Positions 16,295 to 24,701 of a stretch of 64,000 nt of DNA are shown here, piece after piece (positions within the stretch are counted from its first letter, which is position 1; each line of letters starts with the position of its first letter). A program made the translations under genes and the position numbers. This DNA is from Sphingosinicella sp963974575 (lineage in GTDB: Bacteria; Pseudomonadota; Alphaproteobacteria; Sphingomonadales; Sphingomonadaceae): assembly GCF_963974575.1 (NCBI RefSeq), contig NZ_CAXBBQ010000001.1, forward strand, positions 372,001-436,000, read 5' to 3'. The notes beneath the pieces were generated by a model. The model was not told where the DNA came from. It did not search any database and saw only the letters and a program-made list of their open reading frames with translations.

Positions 16295-17251
16295 TCAGAA
16301 TTTGTAGACGAGGCTGGCGCGCGTCACCGTATCGGTCTTCACTTTGTCGTCGGGCGGATCGGTCTCGTGCTTCACGTCGAACGACAGCCGCGTCGAAAGA
16401 TTGCCGATGAGCTTGGTGGTGAGCGCGCTGTTCGCGAACAGTGTGTCATTGCCGTTGCCGACGATGAAGCCCGCGTCTTCGGTGAAGACGAGATCGCCGA
16501 CGATCGTCCAGCGCAGATTGGTCTTGCCGCGCACGCTGAGTTCGCTCCGGCTGCGATCGGCATCGGGTTCCAGCTCATCGAAGGCGAAGCGTGTCTGGCG
16601 GAGCGCCGGACCGCCTTCGAGCACCAGCCGCAGACGCGGCGTTTCGGCGGCGATCCAGCCGAAACCGGCGGATTCGGTGAAACGGCGGCTGAAACCGGCG
16701 AAACGATCGCTTTCCCAGCCGACGAAGCCGAACGTGTAGAAGCGCGGGCTGAAGCGGTGGTCCCCCTGATAGGAGGCACCATAGCGTTCGCGCGTGCGTT
16801 CGCCGTCCGATTCCTGGAAATCGGCCTCGGCGAGCAGGCGGTGCCGCCACGTCAGGCCCTGTTTCACAAGATCGATCTTGCCGGAGGCGCCGCGTTCGTC
16901 GGTGTTGCCGGTGGTGAGGGTCGCGCCGAGCGCGGCTTCGCCCTCCCAGCCGTTGGTGAAACCCTGGGTCGCGAGCAGGCGCCTCCGCTGCTTTTCGGCT
17001 TCCTGCGCGGCGCGGATTTCCGAAACCATCGCGTCGATTTCAGCCATCGCCTGCGGCTGCGTGCGGCGTGCGAGCGCCGCGATCGTATCGAGCTGGCCGG
17101 GCTCCGCGGCGCGGATCATCTCCGCGACGGGCGCAGGCAGGACGCCTTCAGCTGGTTTTTCTTCTGCCGGCGCCTCGGCGGGCACGGGCGTCTGCGCGGC
17201 TGCTGCGGCCGCGGCAATGGATAAGGGAGCGGCGAGCGCGATACGCCACAC
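16295..17251 (-). CDS. DUF481 outer-membrane beta-barrel protein
   Basis: Secreted protein of 318 aa. A signal peptide with an Ala-rich core (about residues 1-18, ending AAAQ) is followed by a Pro/Glu/Ala-rich linker and a helical stretch (about 50-110). The DUF481 domain begins near GWEGEAALGATLTTGNTDE and continues as alternating beta-strands, ending in the aromatic-terminated VYKF typical of outer-membrane barrels. The GTG start at 17251 is chosen because AAGGAG precedes it at good spacing and it gives a proper signal peptide; the longer frame adds charged residues before it. No transported substrate can be named. Confidence 0.85.
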   Translation of the reverse strand: MWRIALAAPLSIAAAAAAAQTPVPAEAPAEEKPAEGVLPAPVAEMIRAAEPGQLDTIAALARRTQPQAMAEIDAMVSEIRAAQEAEKQRRRLLATQGFTNGWEGEAALGATLTTGNTDERGASGKIDLVKQGLTWRHRLLAEADFQESDGERTRERYGASYQGDHRFSPRFYTFGFVGWESDRFAGFSRRFTESAGFGWIAAETPRLRLVLEGGPALRQTRFAFDELEPDADRSRSELSVRGKTNLRWTIVGDLVFTEDAGFIVGNGNDTLFANSALTTKLIGNLSTRLSFDVKHETDPPDDKVKTDTVTRASLVYKF

Positions 17252-17309
17252 GTGTCGATCTCCTTGTCTTTCGCCCCCCGGCGGAGAGCGCCTAACAAAA
17301 GTCGCCGCG

Positions 17310-18191
17310 TCAGGCAAAGCCGAGCTGATGCTTTATCGCCTGTGGAGAGACGCCGCGTGCGCGAAGCTCGGCGAGTGTCTCGGCGCGGTCGCGTTTGGCG
17401 AGGCGTTTGCCGTCCGGCCCCATGAGCAGCGCGTGGTGGTGGTAGTGCGGGGTCGGCAGGCCGAGCAGCGCCTGCAGCAGCCTGTGGACGTGTGTCGCAG
17501 AAAACAGGTCCTCGCCGCGCACGACGTCGGTTACGCCTTGCAGCGCATCGTCGACCGTGACCGAGAGGTGATAGCTTGTGCCTGCGTCCTTGCGCGCAAG
17601 CACGACATCGCCCTCGGCCTCGGGCGTCGCCGCGATCTCGCCCTGCGTCGCGTCATGCCACGAAAGCGGGCCGGCGAGGGCGGTGGCGCGGATGACGTCA
17701 ATGCGCCAGGCGTGCGGCTCCGCCATGCGCCGCGCGCGGGTTTCCACATCCAGCGCGCGGCAGGTGCCGGGATAAAGCGGCTGCACGCCGTGCGGGGCGG
17801 TGGCCGCCGCGGCGATGTCGGCGCGCGTGCAGAAGCAGGGGTACACGACCTCCAACGCCTGCAAGCGCGCGAGCGCTGCGGCATAGTCGGCCATGTGTTC
17901 GGACTGGCGGCGCACCGGCGTTTCCCATGCGAGGCCGAGCCAGGCGAGATCCTCGAAGATGCCGTCGGTGAATTCCGCGCGGCAGCGGCCGGTGTCGATA
18001 TCTTCGATGCGCAGCAGGAAGCGTCCGCCGTGCGCCTCCGCGAAACGGAACGCCGTCAGCGCCGAGAAGGCGTGGCCCAGATGCAGCCGCCCCGTGGGGC
18101 TCGGCGCGAAGCGCGTGACGACCGTTATGATGGACTCCCCGAATTTCTTGGCGCAGTCTGCACAAAGCGCATTGACCTCACCCCAGATCAA
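17310..18191 (-). CDS. gluQ: Glutamyl-Q tRNA(Asp) synthetase
   Basis: Enzyme that attaches glutamate to queuosine at position 34 of tRNA(Asp). It is the catalytic half of GluRS without the anticodon-binding part. RFAPSPTGRLHLGH carries the HIGH motif, CFC...Y...C residues form the zinc site (YPCFCTRAD and YPGTCR), and KRLAKRD matches KLSKR-type loop 2. Only one usable start codon exists in frame, a TTG at 18191, which gives 293 aa and about 25 extra residues before the conserved block. The normal family N-terminus would start only about 5 residues before RFAPSPTG. Either the TTG is used or an uncommon ATA/ATC start is. Confidence 0.9.
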   Translation of the reverse strand: MIWGEVNALCADCAKKFGESIITVVTRFAPSPTGRLHLGHAFSALTAFRFAEAHGGRFLLRIEDIDTGRCRAEFTDGIFEDLAWLGLAWETPVRRQSEHMADYAAALARLQALEVVYPCFCTRADIAAAATAPHGVQPLYPGTCRALDVETRARRMAEPHAWRIDVIRATALAGPLSWHDATQGEIAATPEAEGDVVLARKDAGTSYHLSVTVDDALQGVTDVVRGEDLFSATHVHRLLQALLGLPTPHYHHHALLMGPDGKRLAKRDRAETLAELRARGVSPQAIKHQLGFA

Positions 18192-18298
18192 GTGGTGTCA
18201 TAGCGGCGACACACAATACGCTGTATGGTGCGTACAGTAAGGTTACGGACGGCCGGTGCGGCCGCCTTGCGTGCGACAGGGTACGGGTAGCGCCCCGG

Positions 18299-18320
18299 CA
18301 GTCCGCGAAAAAGCGGACTG
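18299..18320 (+). promoter_or_regulatory. Perfect hairpin just before the HNH gene
   Basis: CAGTCCGC and GCGGACTG form an 8-bp stem with a GAAAAA loop, ending 7 bases before the ATG at 18328. It abuts the weak GGGGCT ribosome site and could limit its access or pause RNA polymerase. No T-run follows, so it is not a standard terminator. Confidence 0.45.
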
Positions 18321-18327
18321 GGGCTCA

Positions 18328-18906
18328 ATGTATACGACCGAACTTCTCGATACGCGTGCGGTTTCGCCGGAAAGCTGCCCGGCGCTCGTTCTCAACGCGG
18401 ATTACACGCCGCTCTCTTATTATCCGCTCAGCCTGTGGTCGTGGCAGACCGCGATCAAGGCGGCGTTCCTCGACCGGGTATCGGTGGTCGCCGAATACGA
18501 TCGCGTCGTGCACAGCCCGCGCTTCGCGATGCGGCTGCCCTCGGTGATCGCGCTTCGGGACTATGTGAAGCCGTCGTCGCACCCGGCGTTCACGCGCTTC
18601 AACCTGTTCCTGCGCGATCGGTTCAGCTGCCAGTATTGCGGCGGGCGGCACGATCTCACATTCGATCATGTCGTGCCGCGCGCATACGGCGGGCGCACGA
18701 CGTGGGCGAACGTCACCACCGCCTGCGCACCCTGCAACCTGCGCAAGGGCGGGCGCACGCCGGCGGAGGCGCACATGGCGCTGCGCACCGCGCCGCGACA
18801 GCCGACCGCGCACGAGCTGCAGGTGAACGGCCGGGCCTTCCCGCCGCACCATCTCCACGAAACGTGGCGCGATTATCTCTATTGGGACAGCGAGCTCGAG
18901 GCATAG
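18328..18906 (+). CDS. HNH endonuclease family protein
   Basis: Protein of 192 aa. The HNH/treble-clef core runs from about residue 100: FSCQYCGG (zinc pair), DLTFDHVVPRAYGG (the catalytic DH pair and a conserved PR.GG), NVTTACAPCNLRKGGRTP (second zinc pair and the N). The N-terminal half (LVLNADYTPLSYYPLSLWSWQTAIKA) is a block common in alphaproteobacterial HNH proteins of this size. The family is widespread as a chromosomal single gene and its biological role is not established. The ATG at 18328 was chosen because the longer frame upstream has no homologous character. It is divergent from gluQ. Confidence 0.9.
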   Translation: MYTTELLDTRAVSPESCPALVLNADYTPLSYYPLSLWSWQTAIKAAFLDRVSVVAEYDRVVHSPRFAMRLPSVIALRDYVKPSSHPAFTRFNLFLRDRFSCQYCGGRHDLTFDHVVPRAYGGRTTWANVTTACAPCNLRKGGRTPAEAHMALRTAPRQPTAHELQVNGRAFPPHHLHETWRDYLYWDSELEA

Positions 18907-18913
18907 AATCTCT

Positions 18914-18936
18914 CCTTCTCCTCGCCGGGGAGAGGG
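18914..18936. terminator. GC-rich hairpin between HNH gene and ppc
   Basis: A 10-bp stem with two G-T pairs and a GCC loop lies 8 bases after the HNH stop codon. It is not followed by a T-run on the + strand. It resembles short intergenic repeat hairpins common in this group. Confidence 0.35.
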
Positions 18937-18996
18937 GAAAACAAACATCACGAACGCCTGTTGCAGCGCAGCATGGGTGGGCCTAGCTTGGCGGAC

Positions 18997-21714
18997 ATGA
19001 GTGCCGCACCCCTCCGTCAGTCCCGCGCGTCCAGCCTCTCCGATCGCGACGAGGTGCGCTACCTCGGCCGCCTGCTGGGTGACGTCATTCGCGATTTCGA
19101 TGGCAAGGCGGCCTTCGACACGATCGAGGAACTGAGGCAGGCTTCGGTCGCGGTGCACCGCGACGACGCGCCGGAGCGGCGTGCGGAATTGGCGCGGCTG
19201 CTTGCGGGGCTGAGCCTTGATGATGCGGTGCGCTTCATCCGCGGCTTCCTCAATTTCTCGCTGCTCGCCAACATCGCCGAGGACCGCCAGGCGGGCATCG
19301 TGCCGAGTGGATCGGAAACCCGGCCGGAGCGGCTGGAAGGCGCGCTCGCGGAGCTTGCACGCCACGGCGTCGCGCCCGAAGACGTCGCCGCGACGCTTGC
19401 CGGCGCGCTGATCTCGCCGGTGCTCACCGCGCACCCCACGGAGGTGCGTCGCAAGAGCGTCATCGACCGCGAAAGCGCCATCGCCGCGCTCGTCGCCGGC
19501 CGCGCCGACACGTCCGATCCTGCCGATCCCGATGCCGTCGATGCCGCGCTCTACCGGCAGATCGCGCTGCTCTGGCAAACCCGCCCGCTGCGCGCCGTGC
19601 GTCTGCTCGTCGTCGACGAGATCGCGAATGCGCTCAGCGTCATGCGCGAAAGCCTGATGCCGGTGCTACCGGCGCTGCACCGGCGCGTGGAAACGCTGCT
19701 TGGCGGCGCGTCCGTCGGCAGCTTCCTGAAGCCGGGGAGCTGGATCGGCGGCGATCGCGACGGCAATCCGTTCGTCACCGCCGAAACGCTGCGCATGGCG
19801 CTTGCCGGGCAGGCCCGCGTCGCGCTTCAGCATTATCTGGACGAGGTGCACGCGCTCGGCGCAGAGCTGTCGATCAGTGCCTCGATCGCGTCGGTCACCC
19901 CCGCGCTCGCCGCGCTCGCCGAGGCGAGCGGCGACGAATCCCCGCACCGGCAGGACGAGCCCTACCGCCGCGCGCTGTCCGGCATCTACGCGCGGCTCGC
20001 CGAAACCCATGTCGAGCTCACCGGCGTCCGTCCGCCGCGCGCCGCGAAGCTTCTCGCCGACGCCTATGCGGCGCCGGAGGCGCTGATCGCGGACCTCAGC
20101 GTGGTGCGCGACAGCCTCATCACGCACGGGGGCATCCGTTTCGCCGGCACCCGCCTCGACGATCTCATCCGCGCCGCCTCGATCTTCGGCTTCCATCTCG
20201 CCGCGCTCGACATGCGCCAGAACAGCGGCATCCACCGCGCCGTCGTCGCGGAGCTGCTGCGCGAAGCGGGCGTCTGCGCCGACTATGAGGCGCTTTCCGT
20301 GCCGGAGCGCACGGCACTTCTCCGCCGCGAACTCGCGCACCGCCGCCTGCTCGTCAGCCCTTTCGCCTCTTATTCGGAAGAGACGCGCGGCGAACTCGAC
20401 ATCCTGCGCGCGGCGGCGGAAGCGCACCGGCGCTACGGCCCGGCGTCGATCCGCAACTATCTCATCTCGCATTCCACCTGCGTCGCCGATCTGTTCGAGG
20501 TCTATCTGCTGCTCAAGGAGGCTGGCCTCTACCACCCGGGTGACGTGCCCGCCTGCGCGGTGATGGTGTCGCCGCTGTTCGAAACCATCGAGGATCTTGA
20601 AGCCGCGCCCGCTGTCATGCGCGAATTCCTCACGCTCCCCGAAGCCCGCGCGCTCGCCGAGGCGCGCGGCGGCGTTCAGGAAGTCATGATCGGCTATTCG
20701 GACAGCAACAAGGACGGCGGCTACCTCACCTCGAACTGGGCACTGTTCGAAGCCTCGCTGGCGCTCGCCGATGTGTTCGCGGACAGCGGCATCCGGCTCC
20801 AGCTCTTCCACGGCCGCGGCGGCACCGTCGGGCGCGGCGGCGGCTCCGCCTTTGCCGGCATCCGCGCGCAGCCGCCGGGCACGGTGGGCGGCCGCATCCG
20901 CATCACCGAACAAGGCGAAGTCATCGCCTCCAAATACGGCACGCCCGCGCTCGCCGCGCTCAATCTTGAAACCATGACGTCAGCGACACTGCTCGCGACG
21001 CTCGCCCCGCCCGAAACCGATCCCGCCGATCTCGCGCGCTTCAGTACGGCGATGGAGACTTTGAGCGCCGCCGCGCGCGCCGCCTATCGCGGGCTCGTTT
21101 ACGAGACGCCCGGCTTCAACACCTATTTCCGCGCAGCAACGCCCGTCGGCGAGATCGCCGAGCTCAAGATCGGCTCGCGCCCCTCGTCGCGTACCAAGTC
21201 CGACCGCATCGAGGACCTGCGCGCGATACCGTGGGTGTTCAGCTGGTCGCAGTCGCGCGTCATGCTGCCCGGCTGGTTCGGCGTCGGCGCCGCGCTTTCC
21301 GCCTTCCCGGACAAGGCGCTGTTGAAGGCGATGAACGCCGAATGGCCGTTCTTCGCCGCCACCCTCTCGAACATGTCGATGGTGCTCGCGAAGTCCGACA
21401 TCGACATCGCCGCGCTCTACAGCGACCTCGTCGAGGACGAGGGACTGCGCGGCACGGTGTTCGGCGAGATCAGCGCCGGCTGGCACCGCACCCGCGATCA
21501 GCTTCTCGAAATCACCGGCCACACCGAATTTCTCGGCGACGACCCGGCGCTCGCGCGCCGTGTCCGTATGCGTCTGCCTTATATCGAGCCGCTGAACGCG
21601 CTGCAGGTGGAACTCATCCGACGCTACCGGCGCGGCGAGACGGATGCCCGTGTGCGCGAAGGCATCCACCTCACGATCAACGGCATCGCGGCGGGTCTCA
21701 GGAACAGCGGTTAG
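18997..21714 (+). CDS. ppc: Phosphoenolpyruvate carboxylase
   Basis: Makes oxaloacetate from PEP and bicarbonate to refill the TCA cycle. It is 905 aa. The catalytic motif VLTAHPTE has H146, the second active-site block HGRGGTVGRGGG has H605, and IGYSDSNKDGG precedes it. The C-terminus ends in INGIAAGLRNSG, a variant of the usual ...NTG end. The ATG at 18997 was chosen over upstream in-frame codons because homology begins shortly after it and a TANNNT-like hexamer (18984-18989) sits 7 bases before it; there is no ribosome site. It converges with dapE, overlapping by 4 bases. Confidence 0.97.
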   Translation: MSAAPLRQSRASSLSDRDEVRYLGRLLGDVIRDFDGKAAFDTIEELRQASVAVHRDDAPERRAELARLLAGLSLDDAVRFIRGFLNFSLLANIAEDRQAGIVPSGSETRPERLEGALAELARHGVAPEDVAATLAGALISPVLTAHPTEVRRKSVIDRESAIAALVAGRADTSDPADPDAVDAALYRQIALLWQTRPLRAVRLLVVDEIANALSVMRESLMPVLPALHRRVETLLGGASVGSFLKPGSWIGGDRDGNPFVTAETLRMALAGQARVALQHYLDEVHALGAELSISASIASVTPALAALAEASGDESPHRQDEPYRRALSGIYARLAETHVELTGVRPPRAAKLLADAYAAPEALIADLSVVRDSLITHGGIRFAGTRLDDLIRAASIFGFHLAALDMRQNSGIHRAVVAELLREAGVCADYEALSVPERTALLRRELAHRRLLVSPFASYSEETRGELDILRAAAEAHRRYGPASIRNYLISHSTCVADLFEVYLLLKEAGLYHPGDVPACAVMVSPLFETIEDLEAAPAVMREFLTLPEARALAEARGGVQEVMIGYSDSNKDGGYLTSNWALFEASLALADVFADSGIRLQLFHGRGGTVGRGGGSAFAGIRAQPPGTVGGRIRITEQGEVIASKYGTPALAALNLETMTSATLLATLAPPETDPADLARFSTAMETLSAAARAAYRGLVYETPGFNTYFRAATPVGEIAELKIGSRPSSRTKSDRIEDLRAIPWVFSWSQSRVMLPGWFGVGAALSAFPDKALLKAMNAEWPFFAATLSNMSMVLAKSDIDIAALYSDLVEDEGLRGTVFGEISAGWHRTRDQLLEITGHTEFLGDDPALARRVRMRLPYIEPLNALQVELIRRYRRGETDARVREGIHLTINGIAAGLRNSG

Positions 21715-22847
21715 GCGAAATACGTGCGGAGAATGCGCCCGTAGATGCGGGTGAGCGTGTGGAGATCGTCCACCGCGACATGCTCGTCGGTCTTGTGCAT
21801 CGATTGGCCGGGCAGGCCGAACTCGACAACCGGGCACAGCCGCCGGATGAAGCGCGCGTCGGAGGTACCGCCGCTTGTCGAGAATTCGGTTTCAGCGCCT
21901 GTCTCAGCGCGGATCGCATCGGCGAGAAGCGCGCTGAAATCGCCGGGTTCGGTGAGGAACGCCTCGCCCGAAATCTTCGCCTCGACGCTGGCACCCGCCG
22001 TTTCCCGCGCGGCGACCTTTTCGATCCACTGGACCAGCTCCGCGCCGGTGTGCTCGTCGTTGAAACGGATGTTGAGCCGCGCTTCCGCCATCGCGGGGAT
22101 CACGTTCGTCGCCGGGTTGCCGACGGTCATGTCGGTGATTTCGAGGTTCGACGGATCGAACCACGCATTGCCGGTATCGAGTTCGCGCGCCTGCAGGGCG
22201 TGGAGGATGTTGACGAGGTGGCGGACGGGATTGTCGGCCATGTGCGGATAGGCGACGTGCCCCTGCGCGCCAGCCACACGAATCCACACGTTCACTGAAC
22301 CGCGCCGCCCGATCTTCACCATGTCGCCGAGCCGGTGGCGGCTGGTGGGTTCGCCAACGAGGCAGTGATCGGGGACGTTGCCGGTCGCCTCCATCCAGTC
22401 GAGCAGCGGCTTGGTGCCGAACGTCGCCGGGCCTTCCTCGTCGCCGGTGATGATGAAGCTGAGCGAGCCCTGCGCGGGAATATTCTCGGCCGCCGCCGAG
22501 ACGAACGCAGCGATGGCGCCCTTCATGTCGGCAGCGCCACGCCCGACAAGCTGGCCGTTTCGCACCTCGGCGGCGAACGGCTCCACGGACCAGCCGTCGC
22601 GATTGCCCACCGGCACGACATCGGTGTGCCCGGCGAAGGCGAAATGCGGGCCGCCGCCGCCGATGCGCGCGAAGAGATTGTGCACGGGGCCGTCGGGCGC
22701 CTCGCCCCACACGTGACGCCACACCTTGAAGCCGATCGCCTCCAGCGCTTCGGCGAGCACGGCCTGCGCGCCCTCGTCGCGCGGCGTGATGCTGGGGCAG
22801 TGGATGAGCGCGCGGGCAAGCGCGAGCGGATCGATGGCAGCAGACAT
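21711..22847 (-). CDS. dapE: Succinyl-diaminopimelate desuccinylase
   Basis: Zinc peptidase-like enzyme of 378 aa in lysine and peptidoglycan precursor synthesis; it releases diaminopimelate from its N-succinyl form. M20 family motifs are in order: FAFAGHTDVVPVG (zinc His and Asp), GRGAADMKG, ITGDEEGP (catalytic Glu pair), and near the C-terminus TSDARF and GLPGQSMHKTDEHV. The length is typical. The ATG has no Shine-Dalgarno site but TATAAG ends 8 bases before it, which suggests a leaderless mRNA. It is divergent from the cupin gene across 41 bases. Confidence 0.96.
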   Translation of the reverse strand: MSAAIDPLALARALIHCPSITPRDEGAQAVLAEALEAIGFKVWRHVWGEAPDGPVHNLFARIGGGGPHFAFAGHTDVVPVGNRDGWSVEPFAAEVRNGQLVGRGAADMKGAIAAFVSAAAENIPAQGSLSFIITGDEEGPATFGTKPLLDWMEATGNVPDHCLVGEPTSRHRLGDMVKIGRRGSVNVWIRVAGAQGHVAYPHMADNPVRHLVNILHALQARELDTGNAWFDPSNLEITDMTVGNPATNVIPAMAEARLNIRFNDEHTGAELVQWIEKVAARETAGASVEAKISGEAFLTEPGDFSALLADAIRAETGAETEFSTSGGTSDARFIRRLCPVVEFGLPGQSMHKTDEHVAVDDLHTLTRIYGRILRTYFA

Positions 22848-22855
22848 GAGAGGTG

Positions 22856-22863
22856 CTTATAGT
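22856..22863. promoter_or_regulatory. Shared two-way -10 element of dapE and cupin genes
   Basis: One AT patch in GC-rich DNA reads TATAAG on the minus strand (22856-22861, ending 8 bases before the dapE ATG) and TATAGT on the plus strand (22858-22863, 25 bases before the cupin ATG). It probably serves both divergent genes. No clear -35 box was found for either. Confidence 0.4.
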
Positions 22864-22888
22864 GGCGCCGCTGGGTTAAGGAAGCGCC

Positions 22889-23341
22889 ATGCCGAAACTC
22901 GATCTTGAAGCCATCCCCGAAGTCTGCCGCACCGGCTATCCCGCGCCCCATAGTGCCGCTGTCGCAGGCCGGCATTATCGGCGCCTTGCGGGGCCGGGCG
23001 GTCTTACCGATTTCGGCGTCAACATGTGCAGGCTCGAACCCGGCGCGTGGTCCAGCCAGCGCCATTGGCACAGCAAGGAAGACGAATTCGCCATGCTGAT
23101 TTCGGGTGAGGCCGTGCTCGTGACGAACGCGGGCGAAACGGTGATGCGCCCCGGCGACTGCGCGGCCTTTCCCAAGGACGACGGCGACGCGCATCATTTC
23201 GTGAATCGATCGAACGCGGACGCGGTGCTGCTCGTCGTCGGCAGCAATTTCGCCGACGATACCTGCACCTATCCCGATATCGACATGCACCTGCCGCGCA
23301 GCGACGGTCCGTTCACGCGCAAGGACGGCAGCGCATTTTGA
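22889..23341 (+). CDS. Cupin-domain protein
   Basis: Single-domain cupin of 150 aa. Metal-binding motif 1 reads RHWHSKEDEFAMLISG (H-x-H-x3-E pattern, with the later Gly) and motif 2 reads PGDCAAFPKDDGDAHHFVN. The fold is a small beta-barrel; the substrate cannot be told from sequence. An AAGGA site lies in the loop of a 6-bp hairpin (TGGCGC at 22863-22868 with GCGCCA at 22884-22889). The stop codon overlaps the TTG start of the GNAT gene, so the two are coupled. Confidence 0.85.
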   Translation: MPKLDLEAIPEVCRTGYPAPHSAAVAGRHYRRLAGPGGLTDFGVNMCRLEPGAWSSQRHWHSKEDEFAMLISGEAVLVTNAGETVMRPGDCAAFPKDDGDAHHFVNRSNADAVLLVVGSNFADDTCTYPDIDMHLPRSDGPFTRKDGSAF

Positions 23342-23913
23342 TCACGGACGCACGCGATGCCGAAGCGGCAGGTGGGATCATCGCGCGTGCGTTTCACGAC
23401 GATCCGGTCAACCGCTGGGTGTTTGGCGCGCGGCCCATGGCGCCGACATTCACGGCGCTGGCCCGCCATCTCTATCTGACACGGGGCTTCGGGCACGTGG
23501 CGGACGCCGACGGCGCGGCGCTCTGGCTGATGGATGCGCGCGACAAGGATGCGGGACTCGTCGCCACACTCAAGGTCGCGGCCGCGCTCGGCTTTAGTGC
23601 GGGCATCGGTGCGATGCGGCGCGGGCTCGCGCTCGATGCCGTGTTCAGCAAGGCGCATCCGCCGGAGCCGCACGCCTTCCTGTTCGCGGTCGGCGTCGTG
23701 CCGGAGGCGCAGGGCAAGGGGCTCGGCGGCGCGCTGATCCGTGCGGGCCTTGAGCGCGTCGATGCCGCGCGTCTGCCGTGCTATCTCGAAAGCACGAAGG
23801 AACAGAACCTGCCGCTCTACCGCCACTTCGGCTTCCAGGAATTGCCGCTGCTTGCTGCGCCGCGTGGGTGCCCGCCGGTCTGGCCGATGTGGCGGTCTGC
23901 TAAAGCTGTCTGA
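23338..23913 (+). CDS. GNAT-family N-acetyltransferase
   Basis: Acetyl-CoA-dependent acetyltransferase of 191 aa. The CoA-binding motif A is clear: AVGVVPEAQGKGLGGALIRAGL (about 120-141, with the Q/R-x-x-G-x-G/A core). The later YLESTKEQNLPLYRHFGF block is typical of GNAT motif B. The TTG start overlaps the cupin stop (TTGA). The substrate is unknown. Its 3' end overlaps the convergent hydrolase by 14 bases. Confidence 0.88.
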   Translation: MITDARDAEAAGGIIARAFHDDPVNRWVFGARPMAPTFTALARHLYLTRGFGHVADADGAALWLMDARDKDAGLVATLKVAAALGFSAGIGAMRRGLALDAVFSKAHPPEPHAFLFAVGVVPEAQGKGLGGALIRAGLERVDAARLPCYLESTKEQNLPLYRHFGFQELPLLAAPRGCPPVWPMWRSAKAV

Positions 23914-24667
23914 GAAAGCCGTCCATTTCCGTCGCGACCTTTTCGCGGACGGGATCATGGAACAGCCAATGCCCGGCGCCCATGATCTCGCGATAGTCGG
24001 TGTGGCCGGTGAGCGCGCGTGCCGTCGCACGGGCGACGGCGATGGGGGTGATGCGGTCGCGGTCTCCGACGACCACCAGCGCGGGCATTGAAAGCCTGCC
24101 GTAATCGACCCGGGTCGCGCGCGACTTGTCCGCCCACGGCATCGACATCTGGAAGAGCACGCGGCCCGAATCCCAAACCAGATTCGCGATTTCCGCGCTG
24201 GCGACATCGTAGGGCACTTCGTTGAAGATGCCCCAGCGCGCACGCTCTGCATCGATCTTCGTCGGCTGCTTCCACCACTGCCGCTTCACGGCGATGCCGA
24301 ACACGGTGCGCAGGGGGGCGAGCGAAATGCTCTGCGTTTCCGCTGTCGGCCCAGGCGACAGCAGGACGAGGCCGCGCGCGCCGGTGGCCTCCGCGACCTT
24401 CTGTGCAAGCATGCCGCCCATCGAATGGCCGATGATCACCGGGCTTTCGGGCAGCGTGCGCACCACGGCAGCGACGGCATCGACATAGTCCTGCACGCCG
24501 ATGGTGGCGAGGATGGCCGGCGGCGGCTCGGCGGGATCGAGGTCGTGATAGGGCAGCGCAGGCACATGCACGTCATGCCCGGCGGCGCGATAGCGATCCG
24601 CGAACCAGTCCCACACATGCGGCGTCGACCACATGCCGTGGATGAAGAGAAGCGGCGGCTTGCTCAT
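23900..24667 (-). CDS. Alpha/beta hydrolase
   Basis: Hydrolase of 255 aa. The oxyanion-region motif FIHGMWSTPHVWDWF is near residue 7, the nucleophile elbow is GHSMGGM (S about residue 80), the acid is D in VVVGDRDRITP, and the catalytic His is in MGAGHWLFHDP near the C-terminus. The substrate is unknown. The ATG at 24667 follows GGAGGG; an upstream TTG would add 15 residues and overlap malic enzyme. It lies 34 bases after maeB on the same strand and may be co-transcribed with it. Confidence 0.88.
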   Translation of the reverse strand: MSKPPLLFIHGMWSTPHVWDWFADRYRAAGHDVHVPALPYHDLDPAEPPPAILATIGVQDYVDAVAAVVRTLPESPVIIGHSMGGMLAQKVAEATGARGLVLLSPGPTAETQSISLAPLRTVFGIAVKRQWWKQPTKIDAERARWGIFNEVPYDVASAEIANLVWDSGRVLFQMSMPWADKSRATRVDYGRLSMPALVVVGDRDRITPIAVARATARALTGHTDYREIMGAGHWLFHDPVREKVATEMDGFLRQL

Positions 24668-24701
24668 GGACGGGCCCTCCGGTTCGCCAAACAGGGGCAG
24701 G

